This document shows positions 6,973 through 14,725 of a stretch of DNA of 29,629 bases, one piece after another. Every line of letters starts with the position of its first letter. Position 1 is the stretch's first letter. The position numbers and the translations under genes are program-made. Origin of the DNA: VBOC01 sp035635475 (GTDB lineage Bacteria; Bacteroidota; Ignavibacteria; UBA10030; SZUA-254); the NCBI GenBank assembly GCA_035635475.1, contig DASQAZ010000152.1:1-29629 (forward strand), read 5' to 3'. Below the pieces are notes generated by a model, which saw only the letters and a program-made list of their open reading frames with translations, was not told where the DNA came from and did not search any database.

Positions 6973-9210
6973 TTAACCCGGCGGGCCGTCGCGGCGTTTA
7001 TCGAGAGCGGACCGGATCTTTCGGGCGAAATCGGCGAGCTCGTACGGCTTTTGTATGAAGCCGTCGATCGACTGGGCGAAGTCGCCGTCATCCAGCGTCG
7101 TGGTGCTGTAGCCGCTGCACACCACGACTTTCATCGATGGATTCAATTCCCGGATCTGCTTGAGCGTCTCGCGCCCTCCCATTCTCGGCATGTTCATGTC
7201 GAGGATGGCGAGATCGAAGCGGCGGTGGTCTACGGCGAGCATGTCGATCGCCTCCCTGCCGTTGCGGGCAAGCTCGATCGTATAACCGAGCTCTTTGAGA
7301 ATGTCGGTCCCCACCACGCCGACGGAGATCTCGTCTTCGATGAGCAGGATCCGTTCGGAACCACCGACCCACTCGGCGCTTTCTTGAGGCTGAGTCCGGC
7401 CCACTCCCCGCTTCGACGAGCGGGGAAGGTAGATCGTGAAGATCGTCCCGCTGTCGACTTCGCTCTCGAAAGCGATGTAACCGTTGTGGCTCCGGACGAT
7501 TCCATAGACGACCGAAAGACCGAGTCCGGTCCCTTTGCCGGGCTCCTTCGTCGTGAAGAGCGGCTCAAAAATCCGGCTCCGGATCTCAGCCGCGATGCCG
7601 ACCCCCGAATCCATGACCCTGGTCATGATGTAATCGCCGGGCTTGCCCTCGGGAAACTGTCCCGCCTGCCGTGCGTCGAGATGGATCACCCCGCAATCAA
7701 TTTTGAGCACGCCGCCGTTCGGCATCGCGTCGCGGGAATTGAGGCAGAGGTTCAGAAGGGCCTGCTGCAATTGGCCCTCGTCTCCGTCGACGATCATGGG
7801 CTCCGGCAATGGGGAGAACTTGACGGGGATCGTCTTGGGCGCGGTCGCCTCGAACAGGCCGAGCGTTTGGCCGATCACCGTGTTCATCTCGACCGGATTG
7901 AAATGCGGAATTTGCTTGCGCGCGAACGCGCTCAACTGGGCCGTCATCTCCGCTCCGCGGCGCGACGTATCCTCGATCAGCTCGACGTACTTCATCAGGC
8001 GCGGTTCGGCGGCGACCTTTCGTTTCATGATCGAGGCGGAACCCAGGATCGCGGTCAGGATATTATTGAAGTTGTGGGCGATGCCGGCCGTCAGATTCCC
8101 GATCGTATCGAACTTTTGCGCTTGGAGGACTTTTTCGTCCATCTTCTTTTTCAGGGTGATGTCTCTCGAGACGACCCGGACGATCGACGGCTTCGAATCC
8201 CGGTCGAGCACCAGCGACGTGTTCACGCTGACGTCGATCCGCGTCCCGTCTTTTTTTTGGAGCCGCTCCTCGACGCCGTTCAGGTCCTCGGCGAGCTCGA
8301 ATATTTTCCGCAGATTTGCGCGGACATGCTCGTGCTCCGTTTCCGGGTAGAGCTTGAAGAGGGGGTGGCCGATGATTTCTTCCTTGTCGTATCCGAGCAC
8401 CTGGCTCTCGGTGAGGTTGCACCCGACCACGACGCCGGAGCGATTGACGCTGTGGTACATGTCCGGCGAGTATTCGAACAAATCGGCGTACAGCCGTTCC
8501 GACTTCCGGAGCTGCTCGAACAGCGACGCGTTCTGGAGGGCGACGCTGATCTGGTTCCCGAACGCCTGGATGAGACCGATATTCCGGTCTTCAAATTTTC
8601 TTGCATCCTTGCCGGCAATGATTAAAACGCCGGCGAGCATTCCCGGCCGCACCAAGGGGATCGAGGCGAGGATTTCGAGGTCCTCCTTCCGGTAATCATC
8701 TGAAGCGAGCGCGACCACTCGGGCGTCGTCGGAGCGCAGGACGTTCGGTTCCGAAATCCAGCGCGGCAGCTGCTCCTGGCCCAGGGCGGGCGAGGCGAAG
8801 AACTCGGCCACCGTCCCCGCGCTGTGCTTGAGAATCAGGCCTCCTGATTCCATAAGATAGATCCACCCGCACTCCGCGTCCATCAATTCCATGACTTTGG
8901 AGAGGGCCGACTGCAGGACGTAATCCAGCTCGACGGAATGGCTGACCGCTTCGGCGATCGTGTTGAGCTCGAGCAGCTCGCGGCGCTGCTCCTCCAGCAT
9001 CCTCCCATATTTAAGCGAAAAATAGACGCTCACGAAGCCGATGACGCCGACCGTGAGAATGCTGATAAAATCCGGCCATGTAAACCGGCTCCCCGTCACG
9101 AAGTGAACCGTGGTGATCGTTCCCATTGCGACGACGACCGCCGTCGACGCGACGATCTGGGCCTGCTCGACGAGGCCAACCTTGGGGGCCGATTTTCGGA
9201 TTGTTTTCAT
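6973..9210 (-). CDS. Hybrid sensor histidine kinase (2 TM, GAF, PAS, HisKA, HATPase, REC)
   Basis: 745 residues. Two membrane helices (about 17-38 and 46-66) with almost no periplasmic loop, so sensing is probably cytoplasmic or within the membrane. A GAF domain follows (about 80-230, with CGWIYLMESGGLILKHSAG), then a PAS domain (about 235-355). The dimerisation helix has the phosphorylated His379 in LTAGIAHNFNNILTAILG, a sequence usual for the NtrB/hybrid branch. ATPase boxes are LLNLCLNSRDAMP (N), DSGVGI (G1) and GKGTGLGLSVVYG (G2). A C-terminal receiver has acid pair E625/D626, phospho-Asp671 (AILDMNMPRMGG) and Lys721. No DNA-binding output domain is present, so signal must pass on to a phosphotransfer partner not seen here. 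The ATG at 9210 lies directly after a promoter-like site, suggesting a leaderless message. Confidence 0.94.
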   Translation of the reverse strand: MKTIRKSAPKVGLVEQAQIVASTAVVVAMGTITTVHFVTGSRFTWPDFISILTVGVIGFVSVYFSLKYGRMLEEQRRELLELNTIAEAVSHSVELDYVLQSALSKVMELMDAECGWIYLMESGGLILKHSAGTVAEFFASPALGQEQLPRWISEPNVLRSDDARVVALASDDYRKEDLEILASIPLVRPGMLAGVLIIAGKDARKFEDRNIGLIQAFGNQISVALQNASLFEQLRKSERLYADLFEYSPDMYHSVNRSGVVVGCNLTESQVLGYDKEEIIGHPLFKLYPETEHEHVRANLRKIFELAEDLNGVEERLQKKDGTRIDVSVNTSLVLDRDSKPSIVRVVSRDITLKKKMDEKVLQAQKFDTIGNLTAGIAHNFNNILTAILGSASIMKRKVAAEPRLMKYVELIEDTSRRGAEMTAQLSAFARKQIPHFNPVEMNTVIGQTLGLFEATAPKTIPVKFSPLPEPMIVDGDEGQLQQALLNLCLNSRDAMPNGGVLKIDCGVIHLDARQAGQFPEGKPGDYIMTRVMDSGVGIAAEIRSRIFEPLFTTKEPGKGTGLGLSVVYGIVRSHNGYIAFESEVDSGTIFTIYLPRSSKRGVGRTQPQESAEWVGGSERILLIEDEISVGVVGTDILKELGYTIELARNGREAIDMLAVDHRRFDLAILDMNMPRMGGRETLKQIRELNPSMKVVVCSGYSTTTLDDGDFAQSIDGFIQKPYELADFARKIRSALDKRRDGPPG

Positions 9211-9216
9211 CGAAAA

Positions 9217-9245
9217 AATGTAAGAAGAATGGCGTTGAGTATCAA
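9217..9245 (-). promoter_or_regulatory. Candidate promoter immediately upstream of hybrid kinase
   Basis: TTGATA (9245-9240) and TACATT (9222-9217) on the minus strand are 17 nt apart. The -10-like element ends only 6 nt before the ATG at 9210, so transcription would begin at or next to the start codon. No Shine-Dalgarno is visible, which agrees with a leaderless message. Confidence 0.5.
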
Positions 9246-9275
9246 CTAACCGGGTTCCCGCTTATCCTGGCTTGA

Positions 9276-9350
9276 TCCCGCCTTGCGGGACAATGAGGGA
9301 CGGGCGGTACGCGGCGGGACGAGGACGGGACTAGCGGGACAGGAACGGAG
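9276..9350. repeat. REP-like palindrome plus GGGAC-rich tract
   Basis: Positions 9276-9290 are a perfect palindrome (arms TCCCGC and GCGGGA, 3-nt loop), shared with the ligA tail at 3989-4003. It is followed to about 9342 by five further spaced GGGAC or GGAC words on the plus strand. The tract sits in the gap between the kinase start and the small ORF at 9360. It is not followed by a T-run, so it does not look like an intrinsic terminator. Confidence 0.5.
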
Positions 9351-9359
9351 GCAGGAACA

Positions 9360-9587
9360 TCAATTCTGTTTGTCCAGCACGAAATTGAAGGTGACGCCGG
9401 CCTCCACCCTGGAGATGTGCATCGATCTTCCGAACTCTATTGTGACGGATCCGGACTGTACGATGCTGCCATCCCTTCCGAAGTCCTGCGTGCTCGAGAA
9501 CGTTCCGACCCACGTGCCCTGGTCGAATGCAGAAACGACCTGCAGCGGCTCGTAGCTTGAGCAGCCCGCCGCAAATCCTCCCTTCAC
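9360..9587 (-). CDS. Doubtful small ORF, possible lipoprotein remnant
   Basis: 75 codons from a GTG at 9587, preceded by an AAGGA-like site 6 nt upstream. The predicted start reads MKGGFAAGCSSYEPLQVVSA: FAAGC looks like a lipobox, but the hydrophobic stretch before it is far too short for a signal peptide. The rest (WVGTFSSTQDFGRDGSIVQSG, SVTIEFGRSMHISRVEAGV) has a beta-strand-like alternation. A longer reading of the frame runs back into tRNA-Pro and is an artefact. It could be the 3' end of a lipoprotein gene cut off at the tRNA, or not a gene at all. It ends 149 nt before the kinase start. Confidence 0.3.
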   Translation of the reverse strand: MKGGFAAGCSSYEPLQVVSAFDQGTWVGTFSSTQDFGRDGSIVQSGSVTIEFGRSMHISRVEAGVTFNFVLDKQN

Positions 9588-9613
9588 GAACGATCCTTTT
9601 TTGAAGCGGTCAG

Positions 9614-9688
9614 TCGGAACGGCGGGATTTGAACCCGCGACCCCTTGCACCCCAAGCAAGTGCGCTAGCCGGGCTGCGCTACGTTCCG
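9614..9688 (-). tRNA. tRNA-Pro (anticodon GGG)
   Basis: The minus strand folds as a standard cloverleaf. Acceptor arms are CGGAACG (9688-9682) and CGTTCCG (9621-9615) with discriminator A at 9614. The D stem is GCGC/GCGC, the anticodon stem CTTGC/GCAAG with loop TTGGGGT (anticodon GGG), and the T arm GCGGG-TTCAAAT-CCCGC. No CCA is encoded after the discriminator base, so CCA must be added after transcription. It is a single tRNA with no tRNA neighbours. Confidence 0.95.
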
Positions 9689-9819
9689 GATAGGTGTCTT
9701 AAGACTCCTCCCGAATGAACTGATCCTCATGACAATCGGAGATCCATGCTCAAGAATCGGGCGAAATCGGCGATGAGGCACGGGTAAAGTAATCACTTTT
9801 CCCGCCCGATGCAAGTATA

Positions 9820-9848
9820 TTGACCTTCACCCCCCTCTTCGCTATATT
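9820..9848 (+). promoter_or_regulatory. Candidate promoter for the 10012 hybrid kinase
   Basis: TTGACC (9820-9825) and TATATT (9843-9848) are exactly 17 nt apart, the best match to a housekeeping promoter in the window. Transcription would start near 9855 and produce a leader of about 157 nt before the ATG at 10012. Confidence 0.55.
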
Positions 9849-9887
9849 CCCGCAATTGCAAACACGCGCCGGAAAACACGCTTTATA

Positions 9888-9988
9888 GGCCGGTGGGGGT
9901 TCGATTGTGGCAGGAAAGCCCCGGAATCGGCCGGGATTGACGCGGATCACGTGAGGATAGGATTCTTCGGGAATTTAATCGAAATTCC
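9888..9988 (+). promoter_or_regulatory. Structured leader and palindrome before hybrid kinase
   Basis: Two pairings can be drawn in the predicted leader. A nested stem joins GGCCG (9888-9892) to CGGCC (9928-9932), with GGGG (9895-9898) against CCCC (9919-9922) inside. Nearer the gene a perfect 7-bp inverted repeat, GGAATTT and AAATTCC separated by 5 nt (9970-9988), ends 23 nt before the ATG. The latter could be an operator or an RNA hairpin masking the start. No known riboswitch class was recognised. The rest of the 323-nt gap from 9689 to 10011 shows nothing else beyond the promoter. Confidence 0.4.
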
Positions 9989-10011
9989 AAGTGCTCTGAA
10001 ACTGAGCCATT

Positions 10012-12735
10012 ATGAAATCCGGTAAGTTTTTATCGCCCGATTCGGCCCGAACCAAGATCGTTCTGATTAGCGGAACGGTCCTCGCGGCAATTTGCATTGC
10101 CACGTTCTTCTACCTGTCGAACCGCTTCAAGAACGATTCACTCCTCCTGGAAACCCAGAATTTCCGGCGGATTACCGAAGTGAGCGGAGAATACCTCAAG
10201 CTTGCCCTGACCTTCGACGAGCTGGTCACGGACGCAATGGATCAGACGCTTGAAAGGATCAAGGAAAATCCGTATGTGAAATATGCCGTCATCCAGCAGG
10301 ATTCTCCGGGCGTTAACCGGGCATTGAACATTGCACAAGCCAGGCAATGGGCCTACCAGGATTCTCAGAGAGTCGACCCACTCTCTGCCGTCGTCTATAA
10401 AGTGAGCATGCCCGTCGTTCTGAAAGACGGCCCGTCCGGCACCCTCTACCTCGGCTTCTCGCTGGACCGCCTGCAGGAGGAAGTGCGTCAAACCACCAAG
10501 ACCCTCGCGACAGTTTGTGCAGCCGCGTGGGTGTTCGGCGTGGTCATCATGCTCTTGCTGGCTACGCTCTTCACGCGCCCGATCTCGGCTCTCGCCGACG
10601 TGGCCGAGCGCGCCTCCAAGGGCGATTGGCGCGGTCGGGTCCCCCCATCGGCATCCAACGACGAAATCGGACGCGCCGGGCGGGCGCTGAACGCGGCGAT
10701 CATGAATTCCGAATCCGCGCAGAGGAGGCTGGAGACTCTCGCCGGCCTGCTCAACAAGCGCGACCAGCAGCTCAGCGAGGAGCAGTCGCAGCGGAAGATG
10801 ATCGAAAAGCAGGTCCAGGTATCCGATGACATTATCAAGAAAACAAGCGCTCTCATCCTTGTCGCCGATTCCACGGGAGGGATCCAGTATGCGAGCCCTT
10901 CGTTCTCGCACGTTCTCGGCTACGAGCCGGAGACCCTGCTGCACGACGGCTGGTGGGGCGTGGGCAAGCGCGAGGCATCCGACGCGGTCGAGCGAAAGAA
11001 GGAGCGCAACCGCGTTGCCAAGTGCGCCCGCCGCGAACTGCCGATCAGCTCGCAGCCCTACGAGCGGCAATCCATCGACAGCCAGGAGAACCCTCGCTGG
11101 ATTCTTTGGCAAGAGACCGCGGGCGTCAATAACACCCTGATCGTGGTCGGCCAGGATATCACGCAGCGCAAACAGGCCGAAGAGCAGATTCGGGAACAGG
11201 CGGCTTTGCTCGACATCACCGGGGACGCGATCCTCGTGCGTAATCTCGAGCATCAGATCCTCTATTGGAACCGGGGAGCGGAGAATCTCTACGGGCTCCC
11301 CCAGCAGCAGGTTCTTGAAAGGAAAATGAGCGATATCCTCGAACAGGAGGATTCGGGCGGAATCGAGAAGGCCTACTTCAGCGTGATGAATCAGGGTGCC
11401 TGGAGCGGCGAGATGAAACAGATCACGAAGGCAGGCAAGAAATTAGTCGTCGAGAGCCGCTGGACTCTCATGAACGACGCGGAAGGAAAGGCGAGGTCCG
11501 TCCTCATCGTCAACACCGACGTGACCGAGCAGAGAGATCTGGAGGTGCAGTTCAGGCGGGCCCAGCGGTTGGAGAACATCGGAACGCTCGCAGGCGGAAT
11601 CGCGCACGACCTTAATAACGTCCTCAGCCCTATTTTGATGTCGATTCAGGCCCTGCAGAGGCGGCACAGCGACGATAAGACGCTGCAGTTGCTCTCGACG
11701 ATCGACCTGAGCGCGCGGCGCGGCGCCGATATCGTCAAGCAGGTGCTCACATTTGCCAGAGGGACGGAGGGGGAACGCATCCTTCTTCAACCCAAACACA
11801 TTATCCGGGAAATCGAAAAAATCACCCGGGAAACGTTCCCCCGGTCAATCGAGATCGTGTTCGACCTCCCGAACGATTTGTGGACCATCACGGGGGACGC
11901 GACCCAGCTCCATCAGATCATCCTCAACCTGCTGGTCAATGCGAGGGACGCCATGCCCGAGGGTGGCACTCTTACGATGAAGGGTGAAAACGTTTCATTG
12001 GACGAGCAGACAGCCCGGTTCTACCTCAACGCAAAGCCCGGGAACTACGTGCTCCTTTCGATCATGGACAGCGGGACCGGTATCAGTCCCGACATCCTGG
12101 AAAAGATCTTCGATCCGTTTTTTACGACGAAGGAAGTCGGCAAGGGAACCGGACTCGGCCTCTCGACGGTCTCGACGATCGTGAAGAGTTACGGGGGGTT
12201 CATCACCGTCGACAGCACGGTGGGGAAAGGGAGCGTCTTCGAAGTGTACATACCGGCGACCAACGCCGAAGTCTCCCCGCAAAAGAAGGATGAGAGCCGG
12301 CGCGAGCTTCCGGTGGGGCGCGGCGAGTCGGTCCTCATCGTCGACGACGAATTGTCAATCCGGGAGATTACAAAAGAGACGCTCGAAGCGTACGGCTATC
12401 GGACTGCAACAGCCAAGGACGGCATCGAGGCGTTGACGATCATCGAGAAGGACCGGCACAAGTTCAGTTTGGTCCTGACCGACATGATGATGCCCAACAT
12501 GGACGGTGCTTCGTTGATCCGGACGTTAAGGCGGCTGACGCCGGACATCAAGGTCATCGCGGTGAGCGGCGCGACGGATCAGGACGTGCTGGAGAAGGTC
12601 AAGAAATCTCACGTCGAGGCGTTTCTGCCGAAGCCGATTCAGGCCGAAAACCTCCTTCGCCTCCTCGACACGATCCTGCACGGGGACGGGGACGGGAAGA
12701 GCGAACAGCCCCGGCGCGCGCAAAATCGGGGGTAA
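10012..12735 (+). CDS. Hybrid sensor histidine kinase (periplasmic sensor, HAMP, 2 PAS, HisKA, HATPase, REC)
   Basis: 907 residues. A first membrane helix (about 14-36) and second (about 162-187) enclose a 125-residue periplasmic sensor region of no recognised family. HAMP follows (about 187-240), then a short coiled coil, PAS 1 (about 272-385, ending in VVGQDITQRKQAEEQ) and PAS 2 (about 393-508). The dimerisation helix carries His532 in LAGGIAHDLNNVLSPIL. ATPase boxes are LLVNARDAMPEGG, DSGTGI and GKGTGLGLSTV. The receiver (about 772-890) has D778/D779, phospho-Asp824 in LTDMMMPNMDG and Lys874. There is no output domain. The protein ends in a Gly-Asp repeat encoded by a GGGGAC tandem repeat. 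It is transcribed alone and ends 5 nt from the convergent merR gene. Confidence 0.94.
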   Translation: MKSGKFLSPDSARTKIVLISGTVLAAICIATFFYLSNRFKNDSLLLETQNFRRITEVSGEYLKLALTFDELVTDAMDQTLERIKENPYVKYAVIQQDSPGVNRALNIAQARQWAYQDSQRVDPLSAVVYKVSMPVVLKDGPSGTLYLGFSLDRLQEEVRQTTKTLATVCAAAWVFGVVIMLLLATLFTRPISALADVAERASKGDWRGRVPPSASNDEIGRAGRALNAAIMNSESAQRRLETLAGLLNKRDQQLSEEQSQRKMIEKQVQVSDDIIKKTSALILVADSTGGIQYASPSFSHVLGYEPETLLHDGWWGVGKREASDAVERKKERNRVAKCARRELPISSQPYERQSIDSQENPRWILWQETAGVNNTLIVVGQDITQRKQAEEQIREQAALLDITGDAILVRNLEHQILYWNRGAENLYGLPQQQVLERKMSDILEQEDSGGIEKAYFSVMNQGAWSGEMKQITKAGKKLVVESRWTLMNDAEGKARSVLIVNTDVTEQRDLEVQFRRAQRLENIGTLAGGIAHDLNNVLSPILMSIQALQRRHSDDKTLQLLSTIDLSARRGADIVKQVLTFARGTEGERILLQPKHIIREIEKITRETFPRSIEIVFDLPNDLWTITGDATQLHQIILNLLVNARDAMPEGGTLTMKGENVSLDEQTARFYLNAKPGNYVLLSIMDSGTGISPDILEKIFDPFFTTKEVGKGTGLGLSTVSTIVKSYGGFITVDSTVGKGSVFEVYIPATNAEVSPQKKDESRRELPVGRGESVLIVDDELSIREITKETLEAYGYRTATAKDGIEALTIIEKDRHKFSLVLTDMMMPNMDGASLIRTLRRLTPDIKVIAVSGATDQDVLEKVKKSHVEAFLPKPIQAENLLRLLDTILHGDGDGKSEQPRRAQNRG
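12681..12696 (+). repeat. GGGGAC tandem repeat at the 3' end of the kinase gene
   Basis: The sequence CGGGGACGGGGACGGG, about 2.5 units of a hexamer, encodes the Gly-Asp repeat near the C-terminus of the kinase. The same hexamer is expanded at 18191-18210. Unit-length changes keep the frame. The G-runs could fold as a two- or three-tetrad quadruplex only weakly. Confidence 0.6.
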
Positions 12736-12740
12736 CCCCG

Positions 12741-13145
12741 CTAGGTCAGACGAACCAGTAATTCTTCCAGGAATTTCTTCATCTCGATCATGTCGCCGCG
12801 GAGCCGGTTCTCCGGCACTTTTCCGTGCGCAGCGGCGCTCGATCCGGGCGTGCCGGCATCGGCGATCAGTTCCAATTGCTCCCCCGTCTCGCTCTCCGGC
12901 AGATAGTTCACCAGAACGTGCTTTGCCCCCTCGATGGTATACCGTTCCTCGCGGAGGAGTTTTTTAATATGCAGAATCAGCTTGATATCGCGGTTCGTGT
13001 AAATGCGATTTCCGGCGCGGTTCTTCGACGGCTTCAGCAGTTCGAACTCCGATTCCCAATAACGAAGCACGTACTGTTCGAGGTCGGTTATCTTGCTGAC
13101 CTCGCTGATCGAATAGTACAACTTCTTGATGCCGATCTGTTTCAT
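12741..13145 (-). CDS. MerR family transcriptional regulator
   Basis: 134 residues from the ATG at 13145. The N-terminal winged helix of MerR type is clear: YYSISEVSKITDLEQYVLRY, WESEF, then PSKNRAGNRIYTNRDIKLIL, followed by the helix EERYTIEGAKHVL. A short C-terminal helix (about 108-134) probably forms the dimer coiled coil; there are no Cys residues for metal or redox sensing. An in-frame GTG at 13169 would add 8 residues, but ATG puts the HTH at the usual distance. Promoter-like elements lie just upstream (13191-13219). Proteins of this shape are common single copies in Chlorobi/Ignavibacteria; the effector and targets are unknown. Confidence 0.9.
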   Translation of the reverse strand: MKQIGIKKLYYSISEVSKITDLEQYVLRYWESEFELLKPSKNRAGNRIYTNRDIKLILHIKKLLREERYTIEGAKHVLVNYLPESETGEQLELIADAGTPGSSAAAHGKVPENRLRGDMIEMKKFLEELLVRLT

Positions 13146-13190
13146 CTGAGCGGTTCCCGGATATTCCACAAATGACGGACTATGGGTTCA

Positions 13191-13219
13191 AAAATACGCA
13201 CTTTATTCGTCAAAGGCAA
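13191..13219 (-). promoter_or_regulatory. Candidate promoter for merR
   Basis: TTGCCT (13219-13214) and TATTTT (13196-13191) on the minus strand are 17 nt apart, and the downstream element reads TATTTTTG, a full match to the Bacteroidota TAnnTTTG form. It sits in the 90-nt gap between acpS and merR, with a predicted leader of about 40 nt. This suggests merR can be expressed apart from acpS. Confidence 0.55.
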
Positions 13220-13235
13220 CGAGCCCCGGCGCGCG

Positions 13236-13604
13236 TCAGCGCTCGATGATCGCGCATGCCACGACGACATTTTCGGAGTGGGAGATCGAGACGAGAATCC
13301 TGCTCCCTTTCAACGATTCCTTCAGGCGGCCGTACAGGACGATTGAAGGTTTTCCCGCCGGATTGTTCTCCACCTCCACGTCCTTCCAGCGGAATCCGCC
13401 GCTCCAGCCGGTGGCAAGCGCCTTCGCGACCGCCTCCTTCACGGCGAAGCGGGCGGCGAAATGGTGCGTCGGATTCTTCTTCGACCGTGAATACGAGAGC
13501 TCCCGCACCGTAAAAATTCTGTCGAGGAAGGCTCCCCCCCAATCTCCGATGGTCCGCGCCATGCGCGGTATCTCGACGACATCGATTCCGACGCCTTCAA
13601 TCAT
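13236..13604 (-). CDS. acpS: Holo-[acyl-carrier-protein] synthase
   Basis: 122 residues from ATG 13604. It transfers phosphopantetheine from CoA to acyl carrier protein. Family signatures are visible in order: GVGIDVVEIPRM with the Mg-binding Asp, FTVRELSYS, HHFAARFAVKEAVAKAL with the catalytic Glu of the KEA motif, then WKDVEVENNPAGKPSIVL and ISHSENVVVACAIIE. Length is usual for AcpS. A TTG three codons earlier (13613) is an alternative start with a nearer GGAG; MIEGVGIDVVE fits the family better. The start overlaps the stop of the HAD gene by 8 nt (ATGATTGA), so the two are translationally coupled. Confidence 0.95.
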   Translation of the reverse strand: MIEGVGIDVVEIPRMARTIGDWGGAFLDRIFTVRELSYSRSKKNPTHHFAARFAVKEAVAKALATGWSGGFRWKDVEVENNPAGKPSIVLYGRLKESLKGSRILVSISHSENVVVACAIIER

Positions 13605-14298
13605 GGGAGACAAGCGCTCCGGCGTTTTCCTTTTCTAGTATTGAAAGCAGCTCCTTGACGTCGCTGATTTCATAGTCTGCGTGCGTATCGACCGTCCCGA
13701 ACGTGTCGCCGTAGCGGGCGAACACCGTTTTCATCCCGATGTTCGACGCGCCGATCATGTCCCGCTCCGCCCAGTCGCCGATCATGAGCGCTTCTTCCGG
13801 ACGGACGTTGAGCAGCTCGAGGGCTTTCCGGAACGGACCGGGGTTGGGTTTGCGCTCCTTCGTATCGTCAAACGTCACGACGGTGTGAAAGATGTGATGA
13901 AAGTTCAGATAACAGAGGCGCAGCCACGCCTCCCGCGCCGGCGCGTCGCTGACGACGGCAAGGCGCAGGCCCCTCTTCAGGAGTTCCATCAGGATCATAT
14001 AGACATGGGGATACGGGACGAGGGCGGCCTCGCGGGCGCGCCGGTAGGAGATGATTCCGGCGGAGAGGATCTTGTAGTCGACCTTCTTGAACACGTCGTA
14101 GAGCAATTCGTCGAAGACATTCTGAAACTCGATCCCGCGGGCGCTGTAAATAGAATCGATGCGCCCCTTCACTTCCTCCCGCGACAGGTTGAGGCCGGCG
14201 TCGATCATCGCGCTGATTGCCGCGTCGATCGCCTGCCGTTTCATCCCCATGAAATCGACGAGGGTATTATCCAGGTCGAAGATGACCGCCTTGATCAT
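13597..14298 (-). CDS. HAD-IA family hydrolase
   Basis: 233 residues. Motif I FDLDNTLVD gives the nucleophile Asp8 and the acid Asp10. A helical cap (about 18-95) follows, then motif II in LAVVSDAP, motif III Lys in ERKPNP and motif IV GDWAERDM. These are the complete catalytic residues of a phosphoglycolate-phosphatase-like or haloacid-dehalogenase-like enzyme of subfamily IA, cytoplasmic. Substrate cannot be deduced. It overlaps the upstream small gene by 4 nt (ATGA) and acpS by 8 nt, so the three are one transcription unit. Confidence 0.92.
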   Translation of the reverse strand: MIKAVIFDLDNTLVDFMGMKRQAIDAAISAMIDAGLNLSREEVKGRIDSIYSARGIEFQNVFDELLYDVFKKVDYKILSAGIISYRRAREAALVPYPHVYMILMELLKRGLRLAVVSDAPAREAWLRLCYLNFHHIFHTVVTFDDTKERKPNPGPFRKALELLNVRPEEALMIGDWAERDMIGASNIGMKTVFARYGDTFGTVDTHADYEISDVKELLSILEKENAGALVSHD

Positions 14299-14573
14299 CC
14301 GCCCGTTCGGATATTAGAAGCTTTCGCGACCTCGTCTTCGATGTATTCCCGCAAGGTCGGCTTGACGAACGTCGTCTCGATGCCGTACTCTGCGAGCGCC
14401 TGCGCCAGACACGAGGCTTTGCGGGCATCGGAGAGCCGTTTGTTTACAACCAAAACCTTCTGATTCTTGAGCACGCAATACCCTCCGTCAAAATCGCCCT
14501 TTTCATACCGGAGCTCGATGCCGAGCTGTCGGGCAACCTCTTCGAGCTCGCGCATGATCTGAAGATAATTCAT
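14295..14573 (-). CDS. Conserved-looking small protein of unknown function
   Basis: 92 residues, soluble, with no family recognised. The first helix (MNYLQIMRELEEVARQLGIE) is followed by a beta hairpin (LRYEKGDFDGGYCVLKNQKV, LVVNKRL) and a second helix with ARKASCLAQALAEYGIE. Its ATGA overlap with the HAD gene supports real expression. The ATG at 14573 follows a promoter-like site by only 5 nt. The 152-nt gap upstream (14574-14725) holds that promoter and no other recognised feature. Confidence 0.75.
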   Translation of the reverse strand: MNYLQIMRELEEVARQLGIELRYEKGDFDGGYCVLKNQKVLVVNKRLSDARKASCLAQALAEYGIETTFVKPTLREYIEDEVAKASNIRTGG

Positions 14574-14578
14574 TCGGA

Positions 14579-14607
14579 AGAATAACCATTTGCCGGAAGA
14601 AAATCAA
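14579..14607 (-). promoter_or_regulatory. Candidate promoter for the small gene/HAD/acpS unit
   Basis: TTGATT (14607-14602) and TATTCT (14584-14579) on the minus strand are 17 nt apart. The -10-like element ends 5 nt before the ATG at 14573, predicting a leaderless transcript. Confidence 0.45.
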
Positions 14608-14725
14608 ACGATCGGGCGAAGCGGGACCAAACGGTCGGCCGTGCCTCACATCAGTCAAACCCTCCTCCCTCCGATCTGCGGGGGTTACGTGAACCGCTAC
14701 AAGCCGCTCGTCCCGAAGCGCAGAA

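Noticed and set aside
6913..8625. Plus-strand ORF of 570 codons opposite the hybrid kinase
   Set aside because: The minus-strand frame has all kinase and receiver motifs; the plus frame is a GC-rich antisense shadow with no recognisable domain.
9588..9659. Upstream extension of the small ORF through the tRNA
   Set aside because: The residues GVAGSNPAVPT arise from translating the tRNA T arm and are a well-known artefact.
9750..9950. Minus-strand 66-codon ORF in the leader of the second kinase
   Set aside because: No ribosome site or recognisable domain, and it runs against the predicted promoter and leader.
10138..11253. Minus-strand ORF of 371 codons inside the second hybrid kinase
   Set aside because: It lies wholly opposite the sensor and PAS parts of a clear kinase gene, and its composition is that of a shadow frame.
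12727..12740. CGGGG/CCCCG hairpin as a terminator between convergent genes
   Set aside because: The stem is only 5 bp, includes the stop codon in its loop and has no T-run.
14574..14725. Possible small SRP RNA in the gap
   Set aside because: A GGAGGGAGGAG stretch on the minus strand recalls the SRP core, but the conserved AGGTCAGG and GGAAG-AGCAG elements and their stem are missing.
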